Assembly: GCA_000717735.1 (NCBI GenBank)
Contig: JOBE01000062.1
Location: forward strand, 1 to 38,021
From: Streptomyces griseoluteus
Lineage (GTDB): Bacteria; Actinomycetota; Actinomycetes; Streptomycetales; Streptomycetaceae
Reading direction: 5' to 3'
Length of the DNA stretch: 38,021 bases
Made by a program: the position numbers and the translations under genes. The notes below the pieces were generated by a model. The model was not told the origin of the DNA, searched no databases, and was given only the letters and a program-made list of their open reading frames with translations. This document shows, piece after piece, positions 25,592 to 34,046 of this stretch (positions within the stretch are counted from its first letter, which is position 1; every line of letters starts with the position of its first letter).

Positions 25592-26383
25592 ATGACGACC
25601 GAGGCCGGCATCGTCCGACCCCCGGCGGGCGCCCAGGCGGTCCGCCGCGCACTCGACGTACTGCACTGTTTCCACGACAACGGGCCCGACCTGAGCGCCT
25701 CCGACCTCGCACGGCGCCTCGGGCTCTCCACCTCCACGGCACACCGCCTCGCCCGGACCCTGTTCGGCGCGGGCTTCCTGGAGCAGGACGCCAGGACGGC
25801 CCGCTACCGGCTCGGTCCGGCGATGACGGAGCTGGGCCGGCTCTCGTACCACCAGCGGGGGCTCCACCTGGCCGCGCCGGAGCTGTCCGATCTGGCCGAA
25901 CGGACCGGGGCGACCGCCGAGCTCGCGCTGCGCAGCGGACCGCACGCGGTGGTCGTGGCGGGTGGGCCGGTGACGCCGAAGGTGGGGCTGCGCCGCCCGC
26001 TGCACTCCACGGCGCTCGGGAAGGTACTGCTCGCGTGGCCCCGGGCAGACGGCGGCGGCCCGCACGCGCCGCCGCCGCACACGCTCACCGATCGGACCGC
26101 CGCCGAGCCCTCCGCTCCGGCCGCCGAGCTGGCCCGCGTACGGGGGGCGGGGTACGCGCTCGACGAAGGAGAGCCGAGCCTCGGGGTGCGGACCGTGGCC
26201 GTGCCGGTCCTGGAGCGGGCCGGGCACACGCGGTTCGCGCTCGCCGTCCGCGCGGCCCCGGAGCTCCTCACCGACGCGCGGCTCGACTGGTTCCTGGCGC
26301 AGGCGCGGTCCTGCGCCCGGGCCCTGGAGGTGCTGCTGCTCGCCCCGGGGGAACGGCGCGCGCCCGGGGTCCAGGCCGGTTAG
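25592..26383 (+). CDS. IclR-family transcriptional regulator
   Basis: GGGGAG lies 8 nt before the ATG. The 263-residue protein has the N-terminal winged helix (AVRRALDVLHCFHDNGPDLSASDLARRLGLSTSTAHRLARTLFGAGFLEQD, ~16-66) and the IclR effector domain (YRLGPAMTELG..., LRRPLHSTALGKVLLAW). The middle of the effector domain carries a Pro/Gly-rich replacement (GGGPHAPPPHTL) and is shorter than usual, so effector binding may differ. The target is unknown. It is divergent from the WhiB gene. Confidence 0.88.
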   Translation: MTTEAGIVRPPAGAQAVRRALDVLHCFHDNGPDLSASDLARRLGLSTSTAHRLARTLFGAGFLEQDARTARYRLGPAMTELGRLSYHQRGLHLAAPELSDLAERTGATAELALRSGPHAVVVAGGPVTPKVGLRRPLHSTALGKVLLAWPRADGGGPHAPPPHTLTDRTAAEPSAPAAELARVRGAGYALDEGEPSLGVRTVAVPVLERAGHTRFALAVRAAPELLTDARLDWFLAQARSCARALEVLLLAPGERRAPGVQAG

Positions 26384-26478
26384 GCAGGTCGGGGCGGCGG
26401 TCTCGGACCGACGGCCGGGAGAGGGGCCGGGCGGCCGCGAAGATTTCCGTACGGTCGTGCGGTCAGTACCATGGGCGC

Positions 26479-27153
26479 ATGAACGGCAGCACCGGAAGCG
26501 GCACCGGGACCAAGACCGACGGGCGCGTCGAGCGCGGGAACCAGACCCGGCGCCTGGTGCTCGGCCGGACCATGGACATCGCCTCGATCGAGGGGCTCGA
26601 AGGTCTGTCCCTGGGACGGATCGCGACCGAGCTGCAGCTGAGCAAGAGCGGCGTCTTCGCCCTCTTCGGATCCAAGGAAGAGCTCCAGCTCGCCACCATC
26701 AGGGCCGCCGTCGCCGTCTTCGCCGAGAGCGTCGTCGCCCCTCTCAAGGACGTACCACCGGGCGCCCGGCGGGTGCGCGCCCTGTGCGGGAACTGGCTGA
26801 CGTACTCCTCGGACCGGGTCTTCGCGGGCGGCTGCTTCTTCTACGCGGTCTCGGCCGAGTTCGACGCCCGTACGGGCCCGGTCCACGACGCCGTCGCCCG
26901 GACCCGCCTCGACTGGACCGCCTACATGGAACAGGCCCTGACGGAGGCCCGGGCGGTGGGGGACTTCGTCGAGGACCTGGACGTGGAGCAGCTGGCGTTC
27001 GAGGTGATCGCGCTGATGGAGGCGGCGAACGCGCGGTCCGTCCTGCTCGGCGACACCGCGCCGTACGCCCGCGCCGAGCGGGGCGTCGTCTCCCGCCTGC
27101 GCGCCTCGGCCACGGACCGGGGTCTGGCGGGCCTGGACGACGACGCTTCCTAG
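26479..27153 (+). CDS. TetR-family transcriptional regulator
   Basis: The 224-residue protein has a TetR helix-turn-helix (TRRLVLGRTMDIASIEGLEGLSLGRIATELQLSKSGVFALFGSKEEL, ~23-69) and a helical ligand domain with FAGGCFFYAVSAEFD, typical of one large Streptomyces subgroup. TACCAT (26467-26472) ends 6 nt before the ATG, indicating a leaderless message. It converges on an alpha/beta hydrolase gene, a pairing seen often with this subgroup, and a TetR-type palindrome lies in that gene's promoter, making the hydrolase a plausible target. Confidence 0.88.
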   Translation: MNGSTGSGTGTKTDGRVERGNQTRRLVLGRTMDIASIEGLEGLSLGRIATELQLSKSGVFALFGSKEELQLATIRAAVAVFAESVVAPLKDVPPGARRVRALCGNWLTYSSDRVFAGGCFFYAVSAEFDARTGPVHDAVARTRLDWTAYMEQALTEARAVGDFVEDLDVEQLAFEVIALMEAANARSVLLGDTAPYARAERGVVSRLRASATDRGLAGLDDDAS

Positions 27154-27179
27154 GCACCCGTCGGCCCGCCCTTTCGTTC

Positions 27180-28064
27180 TCAGCCGGCCGCCATGCGTTC
27201 CCCCGCCGGCTTTCCCGCCGGAGCCGTCAGGAACCGCACCGCCTCGGCCACGACCGCCGGATCCGACAGGATGCGGCGGTGGCCGAGCCCCCGGGTGACG
27301 ACGAGCCGGGCCCGGTCCCCGTGGGCCCGTGCGAGCAGGCGCGACTGGGCGGGGGGCACCATGTCGTCGCCCTCGTCGTGGAACAGCAGGACGGGCGCGC
27401 CGAGTTCGCCGGGGTCCCGGTCGGCACCGAAGCTGTCCCAGATCCCGGGTTCGTCCGGAGCGATCCGGCGCTCCACGTGGTCGCGCATGCACCGGACGAC
27501 CCGCTCGTCGAGACCGAGACCCGCCCGGAAGCCCGCGAGCAGCAGCTCGAAGGAGCCGACTCCGCCGAGGCCGACGAAGTGGGCGGTGCGGACGCCGTCC
27601 CGGAGGGCGAAGAGGGCGGCGAGGACGCCGAAGGAGTGGGCGACGACCGCGTCGAAGTCACCGTGCCGGGCGTGCAACTCCCGGATGATCTCCCGGTATT
27701 CGACGATGTTGCCGGCCTTCCCCGAGGAGTCGCCGTGACCGGGGGCGTCGAAGGCGACCGGGCTGTAGCCGCGTGCGAGGAGTTCCTCGGCGAAGGCCGT
27801 GAGACGTGAGGCGCGCGAGGACCAGCCGTGGACGAGGAGTACGGGCCTGCGGCCGTCGCCCCAGGCGTAGGTGACGACGTCCTTGCCCCGGATCCGGAGG
27901 TGTCCGGTGCGCGCCGCGTCGAGGAGCTTCTGCTCCTCGGGTCTGACCCGCGCCCGGCCGAGCGGGCGGACGAAGAGGTGGAAGGCCCAGCGCCCGGCGG
28001 GTCCGGGGGCGACGCGGGCGGTGGCGTTGAGGGCGGTGCGGATGAGCGGAGCCATCGGGTACAT
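27180..28064 (-). CDS. Alpha/beta hydrolase
   Basis: GAGGAG lies 8 nt before the ATG at 28064. The 294-residue protein shows the oxyanion loop LLVHGWSSRAS, FDAPGHGDSSG, nucleophile Ser in VVAHSFGVLAA, acid Asp in FHDEGDDMVP and catalytic His in GLGHRRIL. An N-terminal ~50-residue helical extension precedes the core. Probably an esterase or lipase-like enzyme; substrate unknown. The promoter carries an operator-like palindrome. Confidence 0.88.
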   Translation of the reverse strand: MYPMAPLIRTALNATARVAPGPAGRWAFHLFVRPLGRARVRPEEQKLLDAARTGHLRIRGKDVVTYAWGDGRRPVLLVHGWSSRASRLTAFAEELLARGYSPVAFDAPGHGDSSGKAGNIVEYREIIRELHARHGDFDAVVAHSFGVLAALFALRDGVRTAHFVGLGGVGSFELLLAGFRAGLGLDERVVRCMRDHVERRIAPDEPGIWDSFGADRDPGELGAPVLLFHDEGDDMVPPAQSRLLARAHGDRARLVVTRGLGHRRILSDPAVVAEAVRFLTAPAGKPAGERMAAG

Positions 28065-28098
28065 GCCGGATCTCCTCGGTCGTCCTGACGTCGGAAAA

Positions 28099-28130
28099 AT
28101 GCTAGCACGATCGTTCGTGTTGTTTCAGGA
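28099..28130 (-). promoter_or_regulatory. Hydrolase promoter with TetR-type operator
   Basis: On the minus strand, CTGAAA, an 18-bp spacer and TAGCAT form a candidate promoter. The spacer contains CACGA-acga-TCGTG (28106-28119), a perfect 5-bp inverted repeat, so a bound repressor would sit between the -35 and -10. Box bounds are approximate. Confidence 0.55.
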
Positions 28131-28187
28131 GGAGGGAGAGACCGCCTCGCCCCATAGGCTGACCCGGTCGCGCACCGAGGAGGCAGG

Positions 28188-28781
28188 TTGATCACGGAGT
28201 ACCAGCAGCGCCTGCGCGCTCGCTACCTCGGCGCCCCCGTCATGGCCGCCCCGGCGCCCTGGCAGCCGGTCCTGGACGCCAGGACCCCCATCGGCGGCCT
28301 GCTCGGCATCGGCTTCGCGGTCCATCCGGACACCGGCCACGACCTCGTCATGGCCGTCTCCCACGACGGACACGGACTCTTCGACGCGGTCACCGGCGAG
28401 AAGATCGCCCGCGACCGGGATCCCGACCCCGCCACCAGCACCCCCGACGCACACCCGGACCTCACCTGTCCTGGTCTCGGTCCCGTCGCGGGGACGGGGA
28501 TCCGCATCGCCGGCCTCTTCGGCGGCGGCCTGCACGGCACCACACCGGACGGCTGGACGGTGGACGTCGTCAGCCCGGACTGGCCCCACGACCGCGTCAT
28601 CCTCTCCGCCGACGGCGGAGCGAACAGAGGGGCGGCGGGAGGCACCTGGTGGCACGTCTTCCACTCCGAGTACTCGGAACTGCGCGCCGCCGGCTTCTCC
28701 CCGACCGGCCTCACCCTGGCCGTCGCGACCAGCAGCGACCTCACCCTCTGGACCCGCCCCCAGTTCCCCGTGGAGGACTGA
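28188..28781 (+). CDS. Hypothetical protein, 197 aa
   Basis: The start is a TTG at 28188 with a strong GAGGAGG site just upstream. The protein has no signal peptide or membrane segment. It reads as a soluble mostly-beta protein with segments IGGLLGIGFAVHPDTGHDLVMAVSHDGHGLFDAVTGEKIARDRD, GPVAGTGIRIAGLFGGGLHGTTPDGWTVDVVSPDWPHDRVIL and GTWWHVFHSEYSELRAAGFSPTG; I recognise no family or catalytic motif. TAGGCT about 30 nt upstream may be its -10. It lies beside, and converges with, the Prim-Pol gene. Confidence 0.75.
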   Translation: MITEYQQRLRARYLGAPVMAAPAPWQPVLDARTPIGGLLGIGFAVHPDTGHDLVMAVSHDGHGLFDAVTGEKIARDRDPDPATSTPDAHPDLTCPGLGPVAGTGIRIAGLFGGGLHGTTPDGWTVDVVSPDWPHDRVILSADGGANRGAAGGTWWHVFHSEYSELRAAGFSPTGLTLAVATSSDLTLWTRPQFPVED

Positions 28782-28803
28782 GCGGGTCCTGCGGAGCAGC
28801 CGT

Positions 28804-29829
28804 TCAGCCGGTCTCCTCCTTCTTCGCCCGGCTCGGCTGGACACGCTTCGGCTCGCCCGGCATCTTGGGGTACTCCGGCGGATAGGGCAGGTCTCCGAGG
28901 CCGTGCTCCGCCTCGTCCCGCCGGGCCAGTTCGAGGAGGGACTCCAGACTGAACCGCTCGTCGTCCATGTCGGCGTGGACGTCGCCGACCTCGGCGTACC
29001 TGGTCGGCATCTTCTTGATGTCGAAGTCCTGCGGCACGGCGTCGTCGACCTCCTCCCACCGCAGGGGCGCGGAGACGGGGGCATGGGGACGCGGGCGTAC
29101 GGAGTAGGCGGAGGCGATCGTGCGGTCCCGGGCGGTCTGGTTGTAGTCGACGAAGATCCGCTCGCCGCGCTCCTCCTTCCACCACTTGATGGTGACCCGC
29201 TCCGGCATCCGCCGCTCCAGTTCCCGGCCGCAGGCGATGGCAGCCCGCCTGACCTGCGTGAAGGTCCACTGGGGAAGGATCGGCACGAAGACGTGGATCC
29301 CGCGTCCGCCGGAGGTCTTCGGCCAGCCGCGCAGTCCGTGCTCGTCGAGCACGGAGCGCAGCTCGTGCGCGGCGCGGACGGCGTCGGCGTAGTCCGTGCC
29401 GGGCTGCGGGTCGAGGTCGATGCGCAGTTCGTCGGGGTGGTCGGTGTCGTCCCGCCGTACCGGCCACGGGTGGAACGTGACGGCGCCCAGGTTGGCCGCC
29501 CAGAGCACGGCCGCCGGTTCCGTGGGGCACATCTCGTCGGCCGACCGGCCGCTGGGGAAGGTGATGTGCGCGGTCGGGATCCAGTCGGGCAGGTATTTGG
29601 GGGCGCGCTTCTGGAAGAAGGACTCGCCGGTCACCCCGTCCGGATAGCGCTCCAGGGTGGTGGGGCGGTCACGCAGGGCGCGGGTGATGCCGTCGCCGAC
29701 GGCGAGGTAGTAGCTGACCATGTCGAGCTTGGTGTAGCCCGGTTCGGGGAAGTACACCTTGTCCGGATTGGACACGCGCACGGTCCGGTCGCCGACTTCC
29801 AGTTCCACCGCTGCCGCCTTGCCTGCCAT
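28804..29829 (-). CDS. Prim-Pol / LigD-type polymerase domain protein
   Basis: The 341-residue stand-alone protein matches the polymerase domain of LigD: the metal-binding DxD pair Asp138/Asp140 in LRIDLDPQPG, TSGGRGIHVFVP (172-183) and the third-Asp segment RIFVDYNQTARDRTIASAYSVRP. Such enzymes add nucleotides, preferably ribonucleotides, at short gaps or ends. It is not fused to a ligase or nuclease domain. It is divergent from a LigC-type ligase gene, the arrangement of mycobacterial Prim-PolC and LigC, which take part in base excision repair. TAGGCT (minus strand, 29837-29842) ends 7 nt before the ATG, suggesting a leaderless message. Confidence 0.9.
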   Translation of the reverse strand: MAGKAAAVELEVGDRTVRVSNPDKVYFPEPGYTKLDMVSYYLAVGDGITRALRDRPTTLERYPDGVTGESFFQKRAPKYLPDWIPTAHITFPSGRSADEMCPTEPAAVLWAANLGAVTFHPWPVRRDDTDHPDELRIDLDPQPGTDYADAVRAAHELRSVLDEHGLRGWPKTSGGRGIHVFVPILPQWTFTQVRRAAIACGRELERRMPERVTIKWWKEERGERIFVDYNQTARDRTIASAYSVRPRPHAPVSAPLRWEEVDDAVPQDFDIKKMPTRYAEVGDVHADMDDERFSLESLLELARRDEAEHGLGDLPYPPEYPKMPGEPKRVQPSRAKKEETG

Positions 29830-29881
29830 GCCGGTCAGCCTAGGGCTCGCCGACAACTCCCGCATACCGGACAATCAGCTC

Positions 29882-30940
29882 ATGGATCTTCCGGTGATGC
29901 CGCCCGTGAAACCGATGCTCGCCAAGTCCGTGAAACGGATCCCGCCCGGGATGCAGTACGAGGCCAAGTGGGACGGCTTCCGGGCGATCGTGCACCGGGA
30001 CGGACCTGAGCTCGTCATCGGCAGCCGGACCGGCAAGCCCCTCACCCGCTACTTCCCCGAACTGGTCGAGGCGCTCGCGGCCCGGTTGCCGGATCGGTGC
30101 GTGGTCGACGGGGAGATCGTCATCGCGCACGACGGGCGGCTCGACTTCGACCGGCTCAGCGAGCGGATCCATCCGGCGGACTCCCGGGTCCGCATGCTGG
30201 CCGAGACCACCCCGGCCCTGTTCATCGCCTTCGACCTGCTCGCCCTCGGCGACGCCTCGCTGCTCGACACTCCCCTCGGCGAACGCCGGGAGGCGCTGGA
30301 GCGGATGCTCGCCGAGGTCGACGCGCCGCTCCATCTGGCACCCGCGACCCGGGACGCCGAGCTGGCCGCCCACTGGTTCGAGCAGTACGAGGGCGCGGGC
30401 CTCGACGGGGTGATCGCCAAGCCCCTCGACCTGCCGTACCGGCCGGACGCCCGCCTCATGTACAAGATCAAGCACGAGCGGACGGCCGACGTGGTGGTGG
30501 CCGGGTACCGCTTCCACAAGAGCGGTCCCGTGGTCGGTTCGCTGCTGCTCGGCCTGCACGACGACAAGGGCGCCCTCCAGCACATCGGCGTCTGCGCCGC
30601 CTTCACCACCCAGCGCCGCGCCGAGCTGGTCGAGGAGCTGGAGCCGCTCCGGATGGATCCGCCCGACGGGCATCCCTGGGCGGCGTGGGCGGAGGAGGCC
30701 GCGCACGAGGGAGCACGGCTGCCGGGCGCACCGAGCCGCTGGTCGGGGAAGAAGGACCTGTCGTGGGTGGCGCTGCGGCCCGAGCGGGTCTGCGAGGTCG
30801 GGTACGACCACATGGAGGGCGACCGCTTCCGGCACACGGCGCAGTTCAAGCGGTGGCGTCCGGACCGGACGCCGGAGTCCTGCGGGTACGGACAGCTGGA
30901 CGAGCCCGTCTCCTACGACCTGTCCGAGGTCCTGGCCTAG
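29882..30940 (+). CDS. ligC: ATP-dependent DNA ligase, LigC type
   Basis: The 352-residue ligase has the adenylation motif I EAKWDGFR with nucleophile Lys29, motif Ia/III region VVDGEIVIAHDG, motif IV GLDGVIAKPLD, motif V LMYKIKHERTADVVVAGY and an OB-fold C-terminal domain. It seals nicks with ATP rather than NAD. It is paired head-to-head with the Prim-Pol gene, starts only 52 bp apart, so the two are probably co-regulated. No Shine-Dalgarno is seen; GACAAT lies 6 nt before the ATG. A MITE-like element begins one base after its stop codon. Confidence 0.93.
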   Translation: MDLPVMPPVKPMLAKSVKRIPPGMQYEAKWDGFRAIVHRDGPELVIGSRTGKPLTRYFPELVEALAARLPDRCVVDGEIVIAHDGRLDFDRLSERIHPADSRVRMLAETTPALFIAFDLLALGDASLLDTPLGERREALERMLAEVDAPLHLAPATRDAELAAHWFEQYEGAGLDGVIAKPLDLPYRPDARLMYKIKHERTADVVVAGYRFHKSGPVVGSLLLGLHDDKGALQHIGVCAAFTTQRRAELVEELEPLRMDPPDGHPWAAWAEEAAHEGARLPGAPSRWSGKKDLSWVALRPERVCEVGYDHMEGDRFRHTAQFKRWRPDRTPESCGYGQLDEPVSYDLSEVLA

Positions 30941-30941
30941 T

Positions 30942-31097
30942 GCCTGTCTTGTGGATCAGGCGGGATCAGGGAGCGGGGCCTGGTGCCGTGGATCGCAAGG
31001 CGGAGGAGGGAGTCAACGCGGAGCCTTGGGGACCGACGACGACGCGGCGAGCGCGCGTGCCAGGCCCCGCGAGCCCGGCATGATCCAAATGGCAGGC
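30942..31097. repeat. MITE-like palindromic intergenic element
   Basis: The element runs from GCCTGTCTTGTGGATCA (30942-) to TGATCCAAATGGCAGGC (-31097). The ~20-bp ends are inverted repeats matching at 16 of 20 positions. An inner perfect 11-bp stem GCGGGGCCTGG (30973-30983) / CCAGGCCCCGC (31060-31070) lies inside, and AAGGC/GCCTT can pair in the centre. The whole can fold into a long branched hairpin. No transposase is encoded. It begins one base after the ligase stop. I recall similar sequences between genes in other Streptomyces genomes, which would fit a dispersed element, but I have not checked this. Confidence 0.7.
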
Positions 31098-31471
31098 CCT
31101 AGACCTCAACACGGCCTGGCACGGGCACGCCGGAAGGCCCCGGTCCGGCGAGTGAGATGCTTCACATTCCGCAGGGGTCGACGCGCACCCAACAGCCCCA
31201 TATCGAGCATGCGTTCACCGCACGCCTGAGCGATACGCAGGGACGGTGCGCAATCCCGTCACGGCCATCCGCCCTCGTACCTGCGAGAACGCGCCCGCGA
31301 CCACCCGGGCTCCGCACCCACTCCCCCCGCCGCGTACCCCGGGCGCCGCACCGCGGCGCCCCCGCGTCGTTGCTCCGTCGCGACATCGCCGTACCGGAAC
31401 CCGTACGACGATCCGGTACGTATGGAGAGCAGACCCTTCCGTACCCTTCCCCGACCCACTAGGACTGAACC
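31098..31471. other. Non-coding stretch before small hypothetical gene
   Basis: I see no convincing gene here. The stretch is less GC-rich and lacks coding-type third-position bias. It contains one notable structure, the inverted repeat at 31390-31420. Confidence 0.6.
31390..31420. promoter_or_regulatory. Perfect 9-bp inverted repeat
   Basis: CGTACCGGA (31390-31398) and TCCGGTACG (31412-31420) are perfect complements around a 13-nt centre, 51 nt upstream of the GTG at 31472. It could be an operator or an RNA hairpin. Confidence 0.5.
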
Positions 31472-31723
31472 GTGATCACCTCACCTTCGCGCCTCGTTCC
31501 CGTCCCGATTCCCGACCGTGTGGCCGCGCTGATCGGTTCCTGCCTGCCGCTGCACGTCCTCCAGGCCGAGGTCGACGCGGACTGCGCGGCGCGCGAGGTC
31601 TACCGGTTCCGGGGACCGCTCTGCGCGGAGGACCGGGCGGACCGCGAGCACGCCCTCGCCGCGCTCGCCCGCGCCAACAAGGTCCTCGCCAAGCATCACC
31701 CGAAGCTGCCCGTCACCCCCTGA
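31472..31723 (+). CDS. Hypothetical small protein, 83 aa
   Basis: The GTG at 31472 has AGGA 7 nt upstream. The product (MITSPSRLVPVPIPDRVAAL...ALAALARANKVLAKHHPKLPVTP) appears mainly helical and soluble, with two cysteines (GSCLPL, PLCAEDR) and a basic C-terminus. Third positions are strongly G/C, supporting real coding. I do not recognise the family. Confidence 0.7.
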   Translation: MITSPSRLVPVPIPDRVAALIGSCLPLHVLQAEVDADCAAREVYRFRGPLCAEDRADREHALAALARANKVLAKHHPKLPVTP

Positions 31724-31858
31724 CGACCCGTTTCCCGTCGGCCCCGCCCGGCCCGTCCCTGGCGCCCCCGACCGTCCCGTCTCCGGCACCCCAGGCCGGC
31801 CCGCCCGTTCGGCCGTCCCCCGCATGCAGCCGCGCGGGGCCGGTGTGACGCTGCGAGA

Positions 31859-33952
31859 GTGACCACGACCAGCGACGCAGCGCCCGCGCCCCCGGCCGCC
31901 ACCCAGCCACTCGTGCTCGACCGACGCCGACGCAACATCGTCTTCGGCACGATCATGCTGGGCGTCCTCCTCGCCGCCCTCGACCAGACGATCGTCGGCA
32001 CCGCACTGCCCACGATCGTCTCGGACCTCGGCGGCGCCGCCCACATGTCGTGGGTGGTCACCGCCTACCTGCTCGCCGAGACCGTCGCGACCGTCCTCGT
32101 CGGCAAGTTCGGCGACCTCTTCGGCCGCAAGGTCATCTTCCAGATCTCGGCGATCATCTTCATCACCGGCTCGTTCCTCTGCGGACTCGCCACGAACATG
32201 ACGCTGCTGATCGTCTGGCGCGGCCTCCAGGGCATCGGCGCCGGCGGTCTGATGGTCACCTCGATGGCACTGATCGCCGACGTGATCCCGCTGCGCGAAC
32301 GCGGCAAGTACCAGGGCGCGATCGGGGCCGTGTTCGGCGTCTCCACCGTCATCGGCCCGCTCCTCGGCGGTCTGTTCACCGACCATCTCAGCTGGCGCTG
32401 GGCCTTCTACGTCAACGTCCCCATCGCGATCCTCGTCGTCATCGCCGCCGCCCGCACGATCCCCTCCGTACGCTCGGCGAGCCGGCCCGTCATCGACTAC
32501 GCGGGCATCGCGCTCGTCGCCGCCGGTGCCAGCGCCCTGATCCTGGCCACGAGTTGGGGCGGCAACGAGTACGCCTGGACGTCCGGGGTCATCATCGGCC
32601 TCTTCGTCGGCGGTCTCCTCGCCCTCGCGCTGTTCTGCTGGGTGGAGACCCGGGCCCCGGAACCCATGCTGCCCATGCGGCTGTTCGGGAATCCCGTCTT
32701 CACCGTCTGCTCCGTGCTGAGCTTCGTCGTCGGCTTCGCGATGCTCGGCGCGATGACGTTCCTGCCGACCTACCTCCAGTACGTGGACGGGGACTCGGCC
32801 ACCGTCTCCGGCATCCGCACCCTCCCCATGGTCGTCGGCCTGCTCATCGCCTCGATCTTCAGCGGCAACGTCGTCAGCAAGACGGGCCACTACCGGATCT
32901 TCCCGATCGTCGGCTGCCTGGTCATGGGGCTCGGCCTCTATCTGCTGTCGCTGATGGGTCCTGGGACCAGCACCTGGCTCTCGTCGCTCTACATGTTCGT
33001 GCTCGGCATCGGCATCGGGCTGTGCATGCAGGTCCTCACCATCGCCGTGCAGAACACCGTCGACTACACCGACCTCGGCACCGCCACCTCCGGCGTCACC
33101 TTCTTCCGCACCCTCGGCAGCTCCTTCGGCACCGCCGTCTTCGGCACGATCTACGTCAACTCCCTCACGCCCAACCTGACCGCCGGGGTCGGCGACGCCG
33201 CGGTCGTCGCCGGGAGCGTCGGCGTGGACCCGACCGGACTCGCGGAGGCCGCGCAGAGCCCCGCCGGAGTGCACGGACTGCCGGACGCCGTCGCGGAGCC
33301 GATCGTCAACGCCTACGCCGACACCCTCCACACCGTCTTCCTCTGGACCGTGCCGGTCGCCGCCATCGGCTTCGTCGTCGCTCTCTTCCTCAAGCAGGTG
33401 AAGCTCCGCGACTCGGCGCGCGCCGCGGCCCCCGACATGGGCGAGGGCTTCGGCTCCCCCACCACCGCGGGCGACTCGGCGAAGCTCCTCGAACTGGCCG
33501 TCGGGCGGATCCTGCACCGCACCGACCTCGAGACCGTCCGGCGGATCATCGCCGCGTCCGACACCCGGCTCGACACCGCCGGTGCCTGGGCGGTGATGCA
33601 GGTCGAGCTCTTCACCCGGGCGGTCGGACACGCCAGCCTCGGCCTGATCTCGGCGGGCCGGCGCATCCCGCCCGAGGTACTGCTTCCTGCCTTCGACCGG
33701 ATGGTCGACGAGGGGTTCCTGACCCGCGACGGCAACCTGCTCTCCCACACACCCGCGGGCAAGCGCGAGGCGGACCTCATCACGCACGCGTGGGGCGCGT
33801 GGCTCGCCGACCGGATCGAACAGGAAGGCGGCAGGCCCAGCGGACCCGAACTGCGGGTGGCGACGGACGCCATCGCGAAGAAGATCGTCGCCGAGGACCT
33901 GGCGGGCGGCTTCCCGGCCGGACGACAGACGGCCTCGGCGGGGGTCCGCTGA
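31859..33952 (+). CDS. MFS (DHA2/EmrB-QacA) exporter with C-terminal winged helix
   Basis: Residues 1 to ~525 form a 14-segment drug:H+ antiporter: motif D1 [17 protein letters not shown], motif [11 protein letters not shown] and the antiporter motif C region [19 protein letters not shown] soluble domain of about 150 residues follows (~540-697): [25 protein letters not shown]..., [48 protein letters not shown], which reads as a MarR-type winged helix with recognition helix and wing. The start is a GTG with only a weak GCGAGA upstream. No separate regulator gene adjoins it, so the C-terminal domain may provide local regulation or act only as a cytoplasmic sensor. The drug or metabolite exported is unknown. 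Confidence 0.9.
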   Translation: MTTTSDAAPAPPAATQPLVLDRRRRNIVFGTIMLGVLLAALDQTIVGTALPTIVSDLGGAAHMSWVVTAYLLAETVATVLVGKFGDLFGRKVIFQISAIIFITGSFLCGLATNMTLLIVWRGLQGIGAGGLMVTSMALIADVIPLRERGKYQGAIGAVFGVSTVIGPLLGGLFTDHLSWRWAFYVNVPIAILVVIAAARTIPSVRSASRPVIDYAGIALVAAGASALILATSWGGNEYAWTSGVIIGLFVGGLLALALFCWVETRAPEPMLPMRLFGNPVFTVCSVLSFVVGFAMLGAMTFLPTYLQYVDGDSATVSGIRTLPMVVGLLIASIFSGNVVSKTGHYRIFPIVGCLVMGLGLYLLSLMGPGTSTWLSSLYMFVLGIGIGLCMQVLTIAVQNTVDYTDLGTATSGVTFFRTLGSSFGTAVFGTIYVNSLTPNLTAGVGDAAVVAGSVGVDPTGLAEAAQSPAGVHGLPDAVAEPIVNAYADTLHTVFLWTVPVAAIGFVVALFLKQVKLRDSARAAAPDMGEGFGSPTTAGDSAKLLELAVGRILHRTDLETVRRIIAASDTRLDTAGAWAVMQVELFTRAVGHASLGLISAGRRIPPEVLLPAFDRMVDEGFLTRDGNLLSHTPAGKREADLITHAWGAWLADRIEQEGGRPSGPELRVATDAIAKKIVAEDLAGGFPAGRQTASAGVR

Positions 33953-33964
33953 GCGGGGCGGGTC

Positions 33965-34012
33965 CGCTCGGGGGCCGGGGGCCCGCTGAGCGGCCGGTCA
34001 GGGCCCCGAGCG
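33965..34012 (+). terminator. Hairpin downstream of MFS gene
   Basis: CGCTCGGGGGCC (from 33965) and GGCCCCGAGCG (34002-34012) form a near-perfect stem (one bulged G). It lies in the convergent gap with the YchJ-type gene. GCTGAGCG also occurs three times nearby (33948, 33985 and 34023). Confidence 0.5.
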
Positions 34013-34046
34013 CCGAGCGCCCGCTGAGCGCCCTGTCAGCGGTCCA

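Noticed and set aside
26471..26482. Four-codon uORF ATGGGCGCATGA overlapping the TetR start
   Set aside because: It overlaps the likely -10 box TACCAT, so it would lie upstream of the transcription start and not be transcribed.
31246..31848. 200-codon frame across the non-coding stretch and small hypothetical gene
   Set aside because: It overlaps the better-supported GTG frame at 31472 in another phase and has no ribosome site or motif.
31481..33787. 768-codon minus-strand open frame opposite the MFS gene
   Set aside because: Low-complexity acidic antisense shadow; the plus strand encodes a clear transporter with family motifs.
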